From contig JACZUF010000020.1 in assembly GCA_022573285.1 (NCBI GenBank), forward strand, positions 1 through 52,118: 52,118 nucleotides of DNA. The letters are read 5' to 3'. The DNA comes from Chloroflexota bacterium. Its GTDB lineage: Bacteria > Chloroflexota > Dehalococcoidia > Lucifugimonadales > UBA3495. Positions 32,923 to 41,378 of this stretch are shown here, piece by piece. Position 1 is the first letter of the stretch; the number at the start of each line of letters is the position of its first letter. A model generated the notes under the pieces. The model was not told the origin of the DNA, made no database searches, and worked only from the letters and a program-made list of their open reading frames with translations. Both the position numbers and the translations under genes were made by a program.

Positions 32923-32955
32923 TGAGACGCGCGGGGTCGAGGCAAGGCCCGCCCG

Positions 32956-34020
32956 TTAGATAATGTTGTCTTCGTGGAGGCCCTGCCAGCGCGGGGAGGT
33001 GCGGACCACATTGGCGTCGTAGAACCCTGGGTCAAGCAGGTCCATGTCGATGACATCAGCCGTGCTGCTGGTGCGGATAACCTTGGCGTCGTAGAACCCT
33101 GGGTCAAGCAGGTCCATGTCGAACCCGAGTGCTGAGTTACCGGACCGAATAACCTTGGCGTCGTAGAAGCCTGGGTCGAGTAGGTCCATATCGATGACAT
33201 TAGCCGTGCTGCTGGAGCGGACCAACTTGGATGTCACGTCCTCGTAAGGGTCGAAGCCAGGGCTCTGCCAGACTGAGGAGGTTCGGACTAATTTGGCGTC
33301 GTAGATACCGGGGTCAAGGAGGTCCATGTCGAACCCGGGTGCTGAGTTACCGGACCGAATAACCTTGGCGTCGTAGAAGCCTGGGTCAAGCAGGTCCATG
33401 TCGATGACATTAGCCGTGCTGCTGGTACGGACCAACTTGGCTGCCACGTCTTCGTAAGGGTCGAAGCCGGGGCTCTCCCAGACTGAGGAGGTTCGGACTA
33501 ATTTGGCGTCGTAGACTCCGGGGTCAAGGAGGTCCATGTCGAATGAGTGAGCCGTGCTGCTGGTACGGACCAACTTGGCTGCCACGTCCTCGTAAGGGTC
33601 GAAGCCAGGGCTCTCCCAAACTGAGGAGGTGCGGACTAATTTGGCGTCGTAGAACCCCGGGTCCAGGAGGTCCATATCGAACACGTTTGCCGTGTTGCTG
33701 GCGCGGATAACCTTGGCGTCGTAGAACCCTGGGTCGAGCAGGTCCATGTCGATGACGTTAGCCGTGCTGCTGGAGCGGACTAATTTGGCGTCGTAGAACC
33801 CCGGGTCCAGGAGGTCCATGTCGAACGTGTGGGTTATTTTCGCTGCCGCTTCGGGATCGCCAACCGGTCTCGCCGGGGTGTCCGCCGAAGCGTTGCCGGG
33901 GAGCATGGATGCCGCCGCGATCATTCCGCCGATCAACAGTCCGGCGAGAATGGCGCGATTGGTCCTTATGAAGGTGGAAACCAGAGATTTTGGTCCATGG
34001 ATGTTGTTCTCGTTAGTCAT
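32956..34020 (-). CDS. Exported tandem-repeat protein (DMDLLDPGFYDAK repeats)
   Basis: From the ATG at 34020 (perfect AAGGAGG eight nt upstream) the protein is 354 residues. An N-terminal signal (RTNRAILAGLLIGGMIAAAS then MLPGNASA) ends at a likely AxA cleavage site. The rest is twelve tandem units: nine of 24 residues built on FDMDLLDPGFYDAKLVRTSS, and three of 22 residues built on PGFDPYEDVAAKLVRTSST that always follow a unit ending VWES or VWQS. Units keep Asp-rich turns (DMDLLDPG) and a basic pair (AK-VR). The Asp clusters could bind calcium or form a solenoid; this is inference. There is no sortase, PEP-CTERM or dockerin signal. An alternative start at 34092 adds MTTANNIQ-like residues. 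I do not recognise a family. Confidence 0.8.
   Translation of the reverse strand: MTNENNIHGPKSLVSTFIRTNRAILAGLLIGGMIAAASMLPGNASADTPARPVGDPEAAAKITHTFDMDLLDPGFYDAKLVRSSSTANVIDMDLLDPGFYDAKVIRASNTANVFDMDLLDPGFYDAKLVRTSSVWESPGFDPYEDVAAKLVRTSSTAHSFDMDLLDPGVYDAKLVRTSSVWESPGFDPYEDVAAKLVRTSSTANVIDMDLLDPGFYDAKVIRSGNSAPGFDMDLLDPGIYDAKLVRTSSVWQSPGFDPYEDVTSKLVRSSSTANVIDMDLLDPGFYDAKVIRSGNSALGFDMDLLDPGFYDAKVIRTSSTADVIDMDLLDPGFYDANVVRTSPRWQGLHEDNII
32990..33830 (-). repeat. 72/66-bp tandem repeats coding the repeat protein
   Basis: TTGGCGTCGTAGAACCC or a one-base variant recurs nine times at 72- or 138-bp intervals. Three 66-bp variant units carry GTCCTCGTAAGGGTCGAAGC or a close form. DNA identity between units is very high, so recent unit duplication or gene conversion is likely and copy number may vary between strains. 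Confidence 0.9.
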
Positions 34021-34209
34021 TTTGCCTGCCTCCTTAATATCGCCGTTTGCCTCTTTTAGGGTTGCCATCTGGATGTTGTTTGCTGTCGTCATGATTGCCT
34101 CACCTCGAAAATTTATCGTGACGTCATCGTAGTAGGGAGGCGGAGGACGGCACATGGGGGAGGTTCCTTATCTTTGGAAACCGGGAAAATCCGGGTTAGA
34201 CCGGAGGCA

Positions 34210-34227
34210 ATAGGGAGACCTCCCTAT
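34210..34227. promoter_or_regulatory. 18-bp palindrome upstream of the repeat-protein gene
   Basis: ATAGGGAG-AC-CTCCCTAT is perfectly symmetrical (34210-34227) and lies 190 nt before the preferred start, in the gap between the repeat-protein gene and the LuxR-type regulator. Its shape is that of a dimer binding site. Whether the neighbouring regulator binds it is not known. Confidence 0.4.
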
Positions 34228-34264
34228 AGGCGGTTTGGGACAGGCGTCACAGGGTCCAGACAGC

Positions 34265-34387
34265 TAGAGGCTATTTCAAAATGTGGTTCGACAAGCTCAC
34301 CACGAACGGAGGGAGGTGTCTGTTCCGTTCGTCCTGAGCTTGTCGAAGGACCCAAAGGCAGGGCTACAAGTTTTTAAATAGCCTCTA
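34265..34387. mobile_element. MITE-like element with 12-bp ends, containing the TTCGACAAGCTCA repeat
   Basis: TAGAGGCTATTT (34265-34276) and AAATAGCCTCTA (34376-34387) are perfect inverted ends of a 123-bp segment. Inside are GGTTCGACAAGCTCACC with ACGAACGG and, facing it, CCGTTCGTCCTGAGCTTGTC with GAAGG. It has no coding capacity. The region 34093-34440 otherwise holds only the palindrome at 34210 and no gene. Confidence 0.65.
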
Positions 34388-34440
34388 AAGGCCGATGAAG
34401 GGGAGAGGAATGATGTGGTGGGAGCTTTGAGAACGGAGAA

Positions 34441-37400
34441 TCAGCCGGATTCGGAGCCTGCCTCAATGCCGTGGCGCGCGGCGTAGGTGGCGGCCTCGGT
34501 CCGGTTGGCGGTGTTGGTCTTGTTGAGAATGTTGCTTACGTGGTTGCCCACGGTCTTGACGCTGATGAAGAGTTCTTCGCCGATCTCCCGGTCGGTCTTG
34601 CCGCCGCTGATCAACTGCAGGACTTCGACTTCGCGTTGGGTTAGGCCGTCGGGGTAAGCGGGCGTCCGGACTGGCTGGGTCTCAGCGTTTTCTTGCAGGA
34701 CCTTGACCCGCTCCACAAGAGGCCGCATGCCCAACTCGCTGGAGATGGCGAGTGACTCGTCCAGCAGGGACATAGCCTTGGCGCGGTCGCCCTCCGCGCT
34801 GCGCTGAATTAGCATATTGGCGTAGTCGTGGCAGGTCCAGGCCAATTCGGGACGGTAACCCGCTTTGCGGCAGAAGGCCAGCGCCTCTTCGAAGTGGGGA
34901 GCCGCTTGGTCCAGGTTAACCATGGTTTGGGACAGGAGGCCGAGAAGGCGGTCGATCAATGATGCCGCCCATAACAGCGTGTTTCGCTGCCCAAGAAGAT
35001 GGGCATAATGCTCCTTCGCCGCAGACTCGTCTCCCTTCTGCACGGCCAGCAGGGCCAACCCGGTCCTGGCGCACATGGCGTTAAGAGGACTAACAGACTG
35101 TTCTGAGAGAATCGCCTCGGCGGCTGCCTCGGCTATTTCCAAGCGGTCGGGGGCACCGGTGATGCGGGCTATTGTGGGTATGGCGATACACGTCCTTGCA
35201 GACGCGGTCAATTGAAGTGGCCCGGCCCGGCGCATCGCCTCAAGGAGCCTCTCTAGGTAGACTTCTCCTTGGGCGGACTCCCCCGCCTCATGTTCCAACA
35301 GAGCTCGGACCGCTAATAGTTGCGGACTTAGAGGTGACAGCGCCAGGCCTCGGTCGCTATATTCACGGCCTTCTTTCCAGTTGCCCTCAAGGGACGACAG
35401 GAACGAGATTGGCATAAAACTGTTACTAGCAATCTGCCGGGGAGTGCTTCGCCTCTCCGCCAGGTCTCGCAGGACAAAAGCGTGGTGACGGGCCCCATGA
35501 AGATCACCCATATTAAGTAAATTGAGCGCAATCATAATTCGATAAACCGCGTCAGCGTAGGGGTTTTGATCAATCGTGGCGAGTTCGATGGCCCGCAGTC
35601 CATTGTCTACGCTCTCTTGCGGGCGAAGGTGATTGCCGCTCACAACAGCGGCATTAGACCGGGTCTGCACCTCCAAAGCCACGTCCCCCTCACGCCTCGC
35701 GATGGCGATCGCTCGCCCCAGGGCCTCTTGAGCGCCTTCGTAGTCAACCTCCGCAACCCCAAGGATCCCGCCATAGCGAGAGAGGAGGCGCCCTGCCTCG
35801 TGGGAATCGGCCGGGACCAGAGTGAGAGCACGAGCCATAAGCTCGGCGACACCTGGAATCCGAAAAGGTAGGCTCGCAATTGGGAACTCCGCGGCCGCCA
35901 CCGCAAGAGCGACATTCCCCACCTTGGCGTAGTACTCGAAGGCGCGGCTTAGGGTGGCGAATGCCTCCACAAGCTGATGCCCGACGCCTGTGGCTGACTG
36001 GGCCCGCGCCAAGCCGAACAGCAGGGCCGCGGCCTCTTCATCGGAAGCCTCCTCTGTTCCGGACAGGGTAATGGCCCGCGCAACTAAGCCTCTTTCAAAA
36101 TGTGTAATTGCGTCCTCGTAGGCGTAGGTGGCCAGCGCCCGTTCTCCGGCCATCAAGGAATAACGCGCCAGTTTTTCGGGGCCAAGTAATGATTCTGCCT
36201 CTGCGAAATGGCGGGCAAGCTCGGCCGCATATGCCTCCAAATCGGATTGATGCATCTGTTCCAGAGTTTCTCCGATACTCGCATGCGCCCGGAGCCTGCG
36301 GATGGACGACATATCTCCGTATAACGCCTGCTGGACCAGCCCGTGTCCAAATTGGTATCGTCCCACCGCCGCGGGCAAAGCTTCGATCACTTTTGCTTCC
36401 AGGGCCTCGTCCAATGCCTCCAGCACTCCATCTGCGCTGATGTCGGAGTCCAATCCACTCAACAAGGAGAAGTCGAACTCCCGCCCAATGACCGAGGCAG
36501 TCCGCAAGACTTGGTTGCAGTTTTCCGACAACCGGCTCAGCCGGCTCCCGATCGCGTCCCTCACACCGTCGGGAATCATATCGGCCCAGGCCCTGTATTC
36601 AGTGATCTGTTCCGGATCGATTAGCTCAACGACCTCGTTCACGAACAAGGGGTTGCCCTCGGTGCGGCTGTGAATCGTTTCCAAGGCGTCACTGGGCAGA
36701 GTCACTCCGATGTTGGCCTCGACGAACTCACCCACCTCTTGCCGCGTAAAACCGCCCAATTGGACACGCTGGAAGTGTTGCTCACGGACGAGGTTTCCCA
36801 GGGTCTGTGACAAGGGATGGCGGCCGGTCACCTCCACATCCCGGTAGGCGCCCAAGATCAACAGCGGGCTGGCCGCGATCTCCCGAACCAGGAATTCCAG
36901 CAAAAGGAGGGAAGACTCGTCGGCCCAATGCAGGTCGTCCACCACGAAAACAAGAGGCTTGATCTGAGCAGCGTTCTTCAGAAAGGTCGCCACTGAATCG
37001 AAGAGCCGGAACCTGGCTTGTTCGGGCTCTGCAGCCAAAGGTTGTCCCAGGTCCGGCAATTTCACCCTTAATTCGGGGACAATCTCAGCGATCTCCGCTC
37101 CTCCCGAGCCCATCTGCGAGCTTAGTTGCTGGGCGTCCGCCGCCTCGACGTAGGCCCGTATGGGCTGGACGTACGGCCAGTAGGGTGGCGCGCCGGCGTG
37201 TTCGTAGCACCAGCCCCATAGCACCTGAGCGCCCAAGGACTCGGCGCGGGAGGCTAACTCTTGGGCCAGGCGGGTCTTGCCGATGCCCGGCTCGCCGGCC
37301 AGCATCACCATCTGTCCCCGGCCGGACAGCGCGTCGTCCAGCGCGGCGGCCAGTACGGCCAACTCTTGTTGGCGGCCGATGAAATCCGATGCCCGAGATT

Positions 37401-37443
37401 CGTTGCTGCTCAAGGCTATGCACCACCGCACGTCGTTGGGCAT
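34441..37443 (-). CDS. Large LuxR-family ATP-dependent regulator (LAL/MalT-like)
   Basis: The 1000-residue protein has an AAA/STAND ATPase at the N-terminus: FIGRQQELAVLAAALDDAL, Walker A LAGEPGIGKTRLAQEL near residue 48 and Walker B PLVFVVDDLHWAD near 165. A long TPR-like helical middle spans about 370-900, followed by a C-terminal LuxR helix-turn-helix (LTQREVEVLQLISGGKTDRE, then IGEELFISVKTVGNHVSNIL). Such proteins sense a ligand through the helical part, hydrolyse ATP and activate nearby genes. It lies directly upstream of, and on the same strand as, the repeat-protein and Rieske genes, which are its most likely targets; this is inference. An in-frame GTG at residue 5 is a possible alternative start. 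Confidence 0.9.
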   Translation of the reverse strand: MPNDVRWCIALSSNESRASDFIGRQQELAVLAAALDDALSGRGQMVMLAGEPGIGKTRLAQELASRAESLGAQVLWGWCYEHAGAPPYWPYVQPIRAYVEAADAQQLSSQMGSGGAEIAEIVPELRVKLPDLGQPLAAEPEQARFRLFDSVATFLKNAAQIKPLVFVVDDLHWADESSLLLLEFLVREIAASPLLILGAYRDVEVTGRHPLSQTLGNLVREQHFQRVQLGGFTRQEVGEFVEANIGVTLPSDALETIHSRTEGNPLFVNEVVELIDPEQITEYRAWADMIPDGVRDAIGSRLSRLSENCNQVLRTASVIGREFDFSLLSGLDSDISADGVLEALDEALEAKVIEALPAAVGRYQFGHGLVQQALYGDMSSIRRLRAHASIGETLEQMHQSDLEAYAAELARHFAEAESLLGPEKLARYSLMAGERALATYAYEDAITHFERGLVARAITLSGTEEASDEEAAALLFGLARAQSATGVGHQLVEAFATLSRAFEYYAKVGNVALAVAAAEFPIASLPFRIPGVAELMARALTLVPADSHEAGRLLSRYGGILGVAEVDYEGAQEALGRAIAIARREGDVALEVQTRSNAAVVSGNHLRPQESVDNGLRAIELATIDQNPYADAVYRIMIALNLLNMGDLHGARHHAFVLRDLAERRSTPRQIASNSFMPISFLSSLEGNWKEGREYSDRGLALSPLSPQLLAVRALLEHEAGESAQGEVYLERLLEAMRRAGPLQLTASARTCIAIPTIARITGAPDRLEIAEAAAEAILSEQSVSPLNAMCARTGLALLAVQKGDESAAKEHYAHLLGQRNTLLWAASLIDRLLGLLSQTMVNLDQAAPHFEEALAFCRKAGYRPELAWTCHDYANMLIQRSAEGDRAKAMSLLDESLAISSELGMRPLVERVKVLQENAETQPVRTPAYPDGLTQREVEVLQLISGGKTDREIGEELFISVKTVGNHVSNILNKTNTANRTEAATYAARHGIEAGSESG

Positions 37444-37537
37444 ATTCTACACCGGAGCCGCTGATTTCCGCCCAATATGGTGGAAGAATGTTTCCTCGGC
37501 TCGTGGACGGGGGGTGAGCAAAAGAGACGGACTCCAG

Positions 37538-37569
37538 AGACGGACTCCATTGGGACATGGAGTCCGTCT
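37538..37569. terminator. 13-bp hairpin between the regulator and amidohydrolase genes
   Basis: AGACGGACTCCAT (37538-37550) pairs with ATGGAGTCCGTCT (37557-37569) around a 6-nt loop. It lies 48 nt past the stop of the minus-strand amidohydrolase gene, with TCTCTTTTG further on that strand. The arm AGAGACGGACTCC is directly repeated at 37524-37536, so an alternative, mutually exclusive hairpin can form. Confidence 0.6.
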
Positions 37570-37616
37570 TCACCTGCAAGCTGCCGACGGGAAGAATCTT
37601 CCGTTTTGTTGGTGGA

Positions 37617-38642
37617 TTAAACGTCTATCCGGTACACCCGTGCGGCGGTGTCGTGGAGCATGTCGGCCCGTTCCGAGGCTGAATAGCCCTTGGAGAGGCG
37701 TTTGAACGCGTTGTACATCACGTTGTACGAGTAGGACACCTTGTCCACCGGGAAGTTGCTCTCGAACATGCAGCGGTTGGGGCCGAACTGCTCGATGCAG
37801 TAGTTCATTAACGGGGCCATGTCGCTGGCCAGCTCTTCCGAGCCGATGGGCTTTTCCCGGAGGTGCCAGTCGAACCCGGTGCGGGGCATGCCGATGCCGC
37901 CCAGCTTGATGACCACGTTGGGACACTCGGCGGCGGCGGCGATGCCCTTCCGCCAGGCGGCCATCACCTCTTCGTCGCGGTTGGCGTAGGGGCCGTCCCG
38001 CAGCAGACCGCCGATGTGGCATAGGATGATGGTCAGGCCGGGAACGGCCTTGGCGAACTCGGCCAGTTCCGGCATCTGGGGGAAGAACATCCATCCTTCG
38101 AGAGAAAAACCCATGCCGGCCAGCACCTTGGCCCCGGCCCGGAACTTGTCGCTGGACATCTGCCCTTCCATATTGTGGGCGGCGGTGTTCTCGACTGCGG
38201 GATTCGCGTCCCAGGTGACGGAGTGGCGGATGCCGCGGAAGCGGTTGGGACTGGCGGCCTGCAGCGCCTCCAACACCGGCTTTACCTGGCCGCCCAGGTT
38301 CAGGTTGGCGTGGCCGACGATGGCGGCGGCGGCGCGGCCCGGCCCGTAGAGCCCGGTGGCGCTGGCGGCGGCCAGGCCCTGGACGAACTCTACTTCGCCC
38401 ACCGGTTTCATCTCGTCCGGGCCGTCGATGCGGTACATGGACCGGGCCTCGACGAATACGGTGGAGCGCACGTTGTGGCCGCTGTTAATGTCTGCGGCCA
38501 ACTCGTGGAGCAGGTACCGTTGGTAGGGGACTCTCGCGTCCCGGTAATCCCAAAAATGATGGTGCGGGTCACAGATGGGCAGGTCGGGCTCCAGGGTGGC
38601 CTCTGGGGTCAACGCTAGCCAGTCATTGCCTCCGAACGGCAT
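37617..38642 (-). CDS. Amidohydrolase-2 family protein
   Basis: The 341-residue TIM-barrel hydrolase has the N-terminal metal motif ICDPHHHFWDYRDARVPYQR, then VGHANLNLGG, ILCHIGGLLRDGPYANRDEE (third metal His) and CMFESNFPVDKVSYSYNVMY, with the Asp of the FESNFPVD motif acting as catalytic base. The HHHFWD form is seen in 4-sulfomuconolactone hydrolase/2-pyrone-4,6-dicarboxylate-lactonase-like and fuconolactonase-like members, so lactone hydrolysis is more likely than decarboxylation. It is divergent from the RidA gene; the gap 38643-38847 shows nothing else distinct. Confidence 0.82.
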   Translation of the reverse strand: MPFGGNDWLALTPEATLEPDLPICDPHHHFWDYRDARVPYQRYLLHELAADINSGHNVRSTVFVEARSMYRIDGPDEMKPVGEVEFVQGLAAASATGLYGPGRAAAAIVGHANLNLGGQVKPVLEALQAASPNRFRGIRHSVTWDANPAVENTAAHNMEGQMSSDKFRAGAKVLAGMGFSLEGWMFFPQMPELAEFAKAVPGLTIILCHIGGLLRDGPYANRDEEVMAAWRKGIAAAAECPNVVIKLGGIGMPRTGFDWHLREKPIGSEELASDMAPLMNYCIEQFGPNRCMFESNFPVDKVSYSYNVMYNAFKRLSKGYSASERADMLHDTAARVYRIDV

Positions 38643-38847
38643 GATGGCGCCTCCGTATCATGAAATTTGAGGCCCAATGATAGCATGGCGGCAAGCCCCA
38701 ACAGTCTTGGCAAGACTGTAGCTGAGGGCGATGGATAGGGTGGTAGGCCGCACTGGTTGAAGACTGGGATAAGCCGGGTATAATTGCGGACGGCGAAACG
38801 GACCGATGGCGGGCCCCACATCCGACAGTAAAGGCCGAGGAGGCGCG

Positions 38848-39237
38848 ATGCCTGGAAAGGGACGTTCGATACACGTTGATGGTGTAAAACACGGAGCGCC
38901 GATTCCCATGGGGGCGCGGGTGGGCAATATGATCTTCTCCAGCGGCATCATCGGCGCCGACCCTTCCACCGGCACGGTCCCGGAGGACCTGGAGAGCCAA
39001 TGCGTGTTTGCCTTCGCCAACATGAAGACGATGGTGGAAAACGCCGGCGGCAAGCTGGAGAATATCGGCTCCATCAAGGTCTACATGAAGGACCGCTCCC
39101 AACGCGAGGCGGTCAACCGCCCCTGGCTGGAGATGTTCCCCGACGAGGACGACCGGCCCGCGCGCCACGCCATCGAGTACGACGCATTTCCCCCAGGGGT
39201 TCTGGTGCAGTTGGAAGTTATCGCCGTGGTCGCCTGA
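38848..39237 (+). CDS. RidA/YjgF family protein
   Basis: From the ATG at 38848, with GAGGAGG four nt upstream, this is a 129-residue RidA-fold protein with MIFSSGIIGADPSTGTVPED, CVFAFANMKTMVENAGGKLE and GSIKVYMKD, closing with PPGVLVQLEVIAV. The conserved Arg that holds the carboxylate of imine substrates may be in RPARHAIEYD. RidA proteins hydrolyse reactive 2-aminoacrylate-type imines; in catabolic clusters relatives deaminate or hydrolyse enamine products of ring cleavage. It is the first gene of the plus-strand catabolic operon 38848-43827. Confidence 0.85.
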   Translation: MPGKGRSIHVDGVKHGAPIPMGARVGNMIFSSGIIGADPSTGTVPEDLESQCVFAFANMKTMVENAGGKLENIGSIKVYMKDRSQREAVNRPWLEMFPDEDDRPARHAIEYDAFPPGVLVQLEVIAVVA

Positions 39238-39300
39238 TTGCCGGACAATTTTAATAAAACGCCGGGAATCATAAATAAAACGTTGAATCAGGAGAGTTCG

Positions 39301-40155
39301 TTGCAACCGGTAAGCAGGTTCGTGGAGTCCAACGGGGTCAATCACCATTACCTGGAATGGGGTAGCCCCGAAAACCCGAACTTAGTGATGTTTCATGCCG
39401 TCGGCATGTGTTCCCAGATCTGGAATAACACCGCCCGGGACCTGGCCCAGGACTACCACGTGTTTTCATTCGATCTCCGGGGACACGGGGATACCGAACA
39501 CCCCGGCGGCGGGTTCACCTTTGAGCAGATCGGCGAAGACGTGGCCTCGGTCATCGGGACCATGGGTCTGGAGGGGTCCATCGGAGTGGGACATTCCGCG
39601 GGTGGGATGTCCATGCTGATCGCCGATTCCCTGGCCCCCGGGATCATCGGTAAGGGCGTGCTGGTGGACACCCGGGTGGGAGAGAGCCCCATGATGTTGC
39701 TCACTCCCCAGGAACAGGAACAACGCATCGAGCGCACCCTTCAGAAGCGCTCCATTTGGGAGAGCCGGGAGACGATGTACGCCGCCTACCGGGACCGGCG
39801 GGTGTTCAAGCCCTGGAACGACGAGGTCTTCGCCGATTACATCGAGGGCGCCACGCGGATTCTGGACGACGGCCGGGCCGAGTTGAAGTGTCATCCCCAA
39901 GTGGAAGAGCATTTCTACCAGAACCGTACCGAGCTGGACACATTCAAGGTGCTCCGGGGGTTGGGCGGCGAATACATCCTGCTGGTGGGCGATTACGAAG
40001 GCGCCCAGACGCCACAGGACGACGCCGTGCAGCACCTGACCCGGGAGACCAAGGGGTTCCAACTCAAGAAACTGGGCGCGGGGTCCCACTTCGTGCCCAT
40101 GGAGCATCCCGCATTGGTGCTGAAAGAGATCCGGAATTACATCGACCAGTCCTAG
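39301..40155 (+). CDS. Alpha/beta hydrolase
   Basis: The hydrolase is 284 residues from the TTG at 39301, which has CAGGAGAG four nt upstream; a TTG at 39238 directly after the RidA stop would add 21 residues without similarity. The oxyanion loop is FHAVGMCSQIW, the nucleophile elbow VGHSAGGMSM, and the catalytic His lies in GAGSHFVPMEHP near the C-terminus. FSFDLRGHGDTEHP is the usual strand-4 segment. In ring-cleavage pathways such enzymes hydrolyse C-C bonds of meta-cleavage products or lactones; esterase activity is the general alternative. Confidence 0.82.
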   Translation: MQPVSRFVESNGVNHHYLEWGSPENPNLVMFHAVGMCSQIWNNTARDLAQDYHVFSFDLRGHGDTEHPGGGFTFEQIGEDVASVIGTMGLEGSIGVGHSAGGMSMLIADSLAPGIIGKGVLVDTRVGESPMMLLTPQEQEQRIERTLQKRSIWESRETMYAAYRDRRVFKPWNDEVFADYIEGATRILDDGRAELKCHPQVEEHFYQNRTELDTFKVLRGLGGEYILLVGDYEGAQTPQDDAVQHLTRETKGFQLKKLGAGSHFVPMEHPALVLKEIRNYIDQS

Positions 40156-40189
40156 GTCCAATCAGCGATAAACTAAAGAGGTATAGACA

Positions 40190-40708
40190 TTGGCCGAGCA
40201 ACAAGGCGGATTCAGCCCGGAGACCATCCTCACACATCTGAAAGCCAACAATGTTACCCATGTGGTCTGGTTGCCCGACAGCGAGACTAATTTCCTGTAC
40301 GTGTTGATGCAGGATGAGCCCTCGCTCGACCTGATTACGGTCAGCCGGGAGGGTCAGGCGTTCTCCACCGCCGCCGGTCTGTCGGTGGGCGGGGCCAAGC
40401 CGGTCATCCTGATACAGAACACCGGCCTGATGGAGTCGGGAGACTCCCTCCGGGGTTGGGCCATGGGCATGAACATCCCGGTGGTGCTGATGGTGGGATA
40501 CCGGGGCTGGACGCGCCACGGCGTCAACACCGACACCGCCGCCACCTATACCGAGCACTTCCTACATGCCTTCGGCATCAAATACTTCCTGGTGGAGAGC
40601 GACGCCGACGCCGACCGGATCTCGGTGGCCTTCGAGCAGGCGGAAAGGACCAAACAACCGGTGGCGGTGTTGATCGGCGATGAATATCACGGCTTTGTTC
40701 AAAGATAG
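40190..40708 (+). CDS. ThDP-dependent decarboxylase, Pyr-domain subunit (ComD-like)
   Basis: This 172-residue protein, starting at TTG 40190, has GAGG nine nt upstream. It is a single Pyr domain of ThDP enzymes: VVWLPDSETNFLY, then SREGQAFSTAAGLSVGGAKP with the catalytic Glu that protonates the pyrimidine ring, and PVVLMVGYRGWTRHGVNT. Together with the next gene it forms the split architecture of sulfopyruvate or phosphonopyruvate decarboxylases, which have alpha and beta chains. The reaction would be non-oxidative decarboxylation of a 2-oxo acid. It lies in an operon with an alpha/beta hydrolase and CoA-transferases. Confidence 0.85.
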   Translation: MAEQQGGFSPETILTHLKANNVTHVVWLPDSETNFLYVLMQDEPSLDLITVSREGQAFSTAAGLSVGGAKPVILIQNTGLMESGDSLRGWAMGMNIPVVLMVGYRGWTRHGVNTDTAATYTEHFLHAFGIKYFLVESDADADRISVAFEQAERTKQPVAVLIGDEYHGFVQR

Positions 40709-40786
40709 ACCGGGGCCTGATAGCAAACACCCCGGAAACGGGATCCCGGACCCTGAAAATTTGAAACGGTGTTTTGTAGAGGATAA

Positions 40787-41377
40787 ATGTTCCAGACCGC
40801 AGATATGTTCAAGGCCTTCGCACCCTTCCGGGGCAACGCGGTGGTGATACCCGGCCGGGGCGGCCGTCACTGGATCAACATCAGCGACAAGCCCGACCGG
40901 GACGTTCCCCTGGGCGACCCGGCCATGGGCGGCCACGCATCGTTCGCCCTGGGCCTCGCACTGGCCAGGCCCGATGAGAAGGTCATCCTGTTCGACTCCG
41001 AGGGCGACATCCTGATGAACCTGGGCGCGCTGCCCACCATTGCCGAGAAAAACCCCAAGAACTTCTATCATTTCGTGTTGGACAACGGGGTGTACGCCAC
41101 CACGGGCGGCCAACCGGTCCCCAACGCCCAGAACGTCCAATATGACGTCATAGCCAAGGGCTCGGGATACCCGTCAACCTACGCCTTCGACAACCTGGAA
41201 GAGTTCGCCAACAACATCGAAGAGATACTCAGCAAGCCCGGCCCGGTCTTCGTGACCATGAAGGTTGTGCCCGAGATCGAGAACGTGCCCATCAACCAGC
41301 GGGTCCGTTGGCAGAAGAAGACCAGGGACCAGACGATCGCCGATTTACAAAAAGACCTTGGCCCTCGGCGGCAGTGA
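40787..41377 (+). CDS. ThDP-dependent decarboxylase, PP-domain subunit (ComE-like)
   Basis: This 196-residue partner of the preceding gene binds the diphosphate of ThDP: LFDSEGDILMNLGALPTIAE followed about 20 residues later by FVLDNGVYATTGGQP, the GD...N motif. PAMGGHASFALGLALARPDE matches the PP domain of sulfopyruvate/phosphonopyruvate decarboxylases. The C-terminal 30 residues (NQRVRWQKKTRDQT) are an added basic tail. It starts at ATG 40787, 79 nt after the first subunit. Confidence 0.85.
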   Translation: MFQTADMFKAFAPFRGNAVVIPGRGGRHWINISDKPDRDVPLGDPAMGGHASFALGLALARPDEKVILFDSEGDILMNLGALPTIAEKNPKNFYHFVLDNGVYATTGGQPVPNAQNVQYDVIAKGSGYPSTYAFDNLEEFANNIEEILSKPGPVFVTMKVVPEIENVPINQRVRWQKKTRDQTIADLQKDLGPRRQ

Positions 41378-41378
41378 T

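Noticed and set aside
32990..33830. CRISPR array (regular 72-bp repeats)
   Set aside because: The whole unit is repeated without unique spacers and stays in frame as a protein repeat.
34156..34440. Short ORF across the MITE-like region
   Set aside because: It consists of repeat arms read through in one frame; no ribosome site or family similarity.
38014..38618. Plus-strand ORFs opposite the amidohydrolase
   Set aside because: Antisense frames of a well-conserved gene in GC-rich DNA; no independent evidence of coding.
40190..41377. Frameshifted single ThDP gene
   Set aside because: The two ORFs each have a start and stop, 79 nt apart, and match the known two-subunit architecture.
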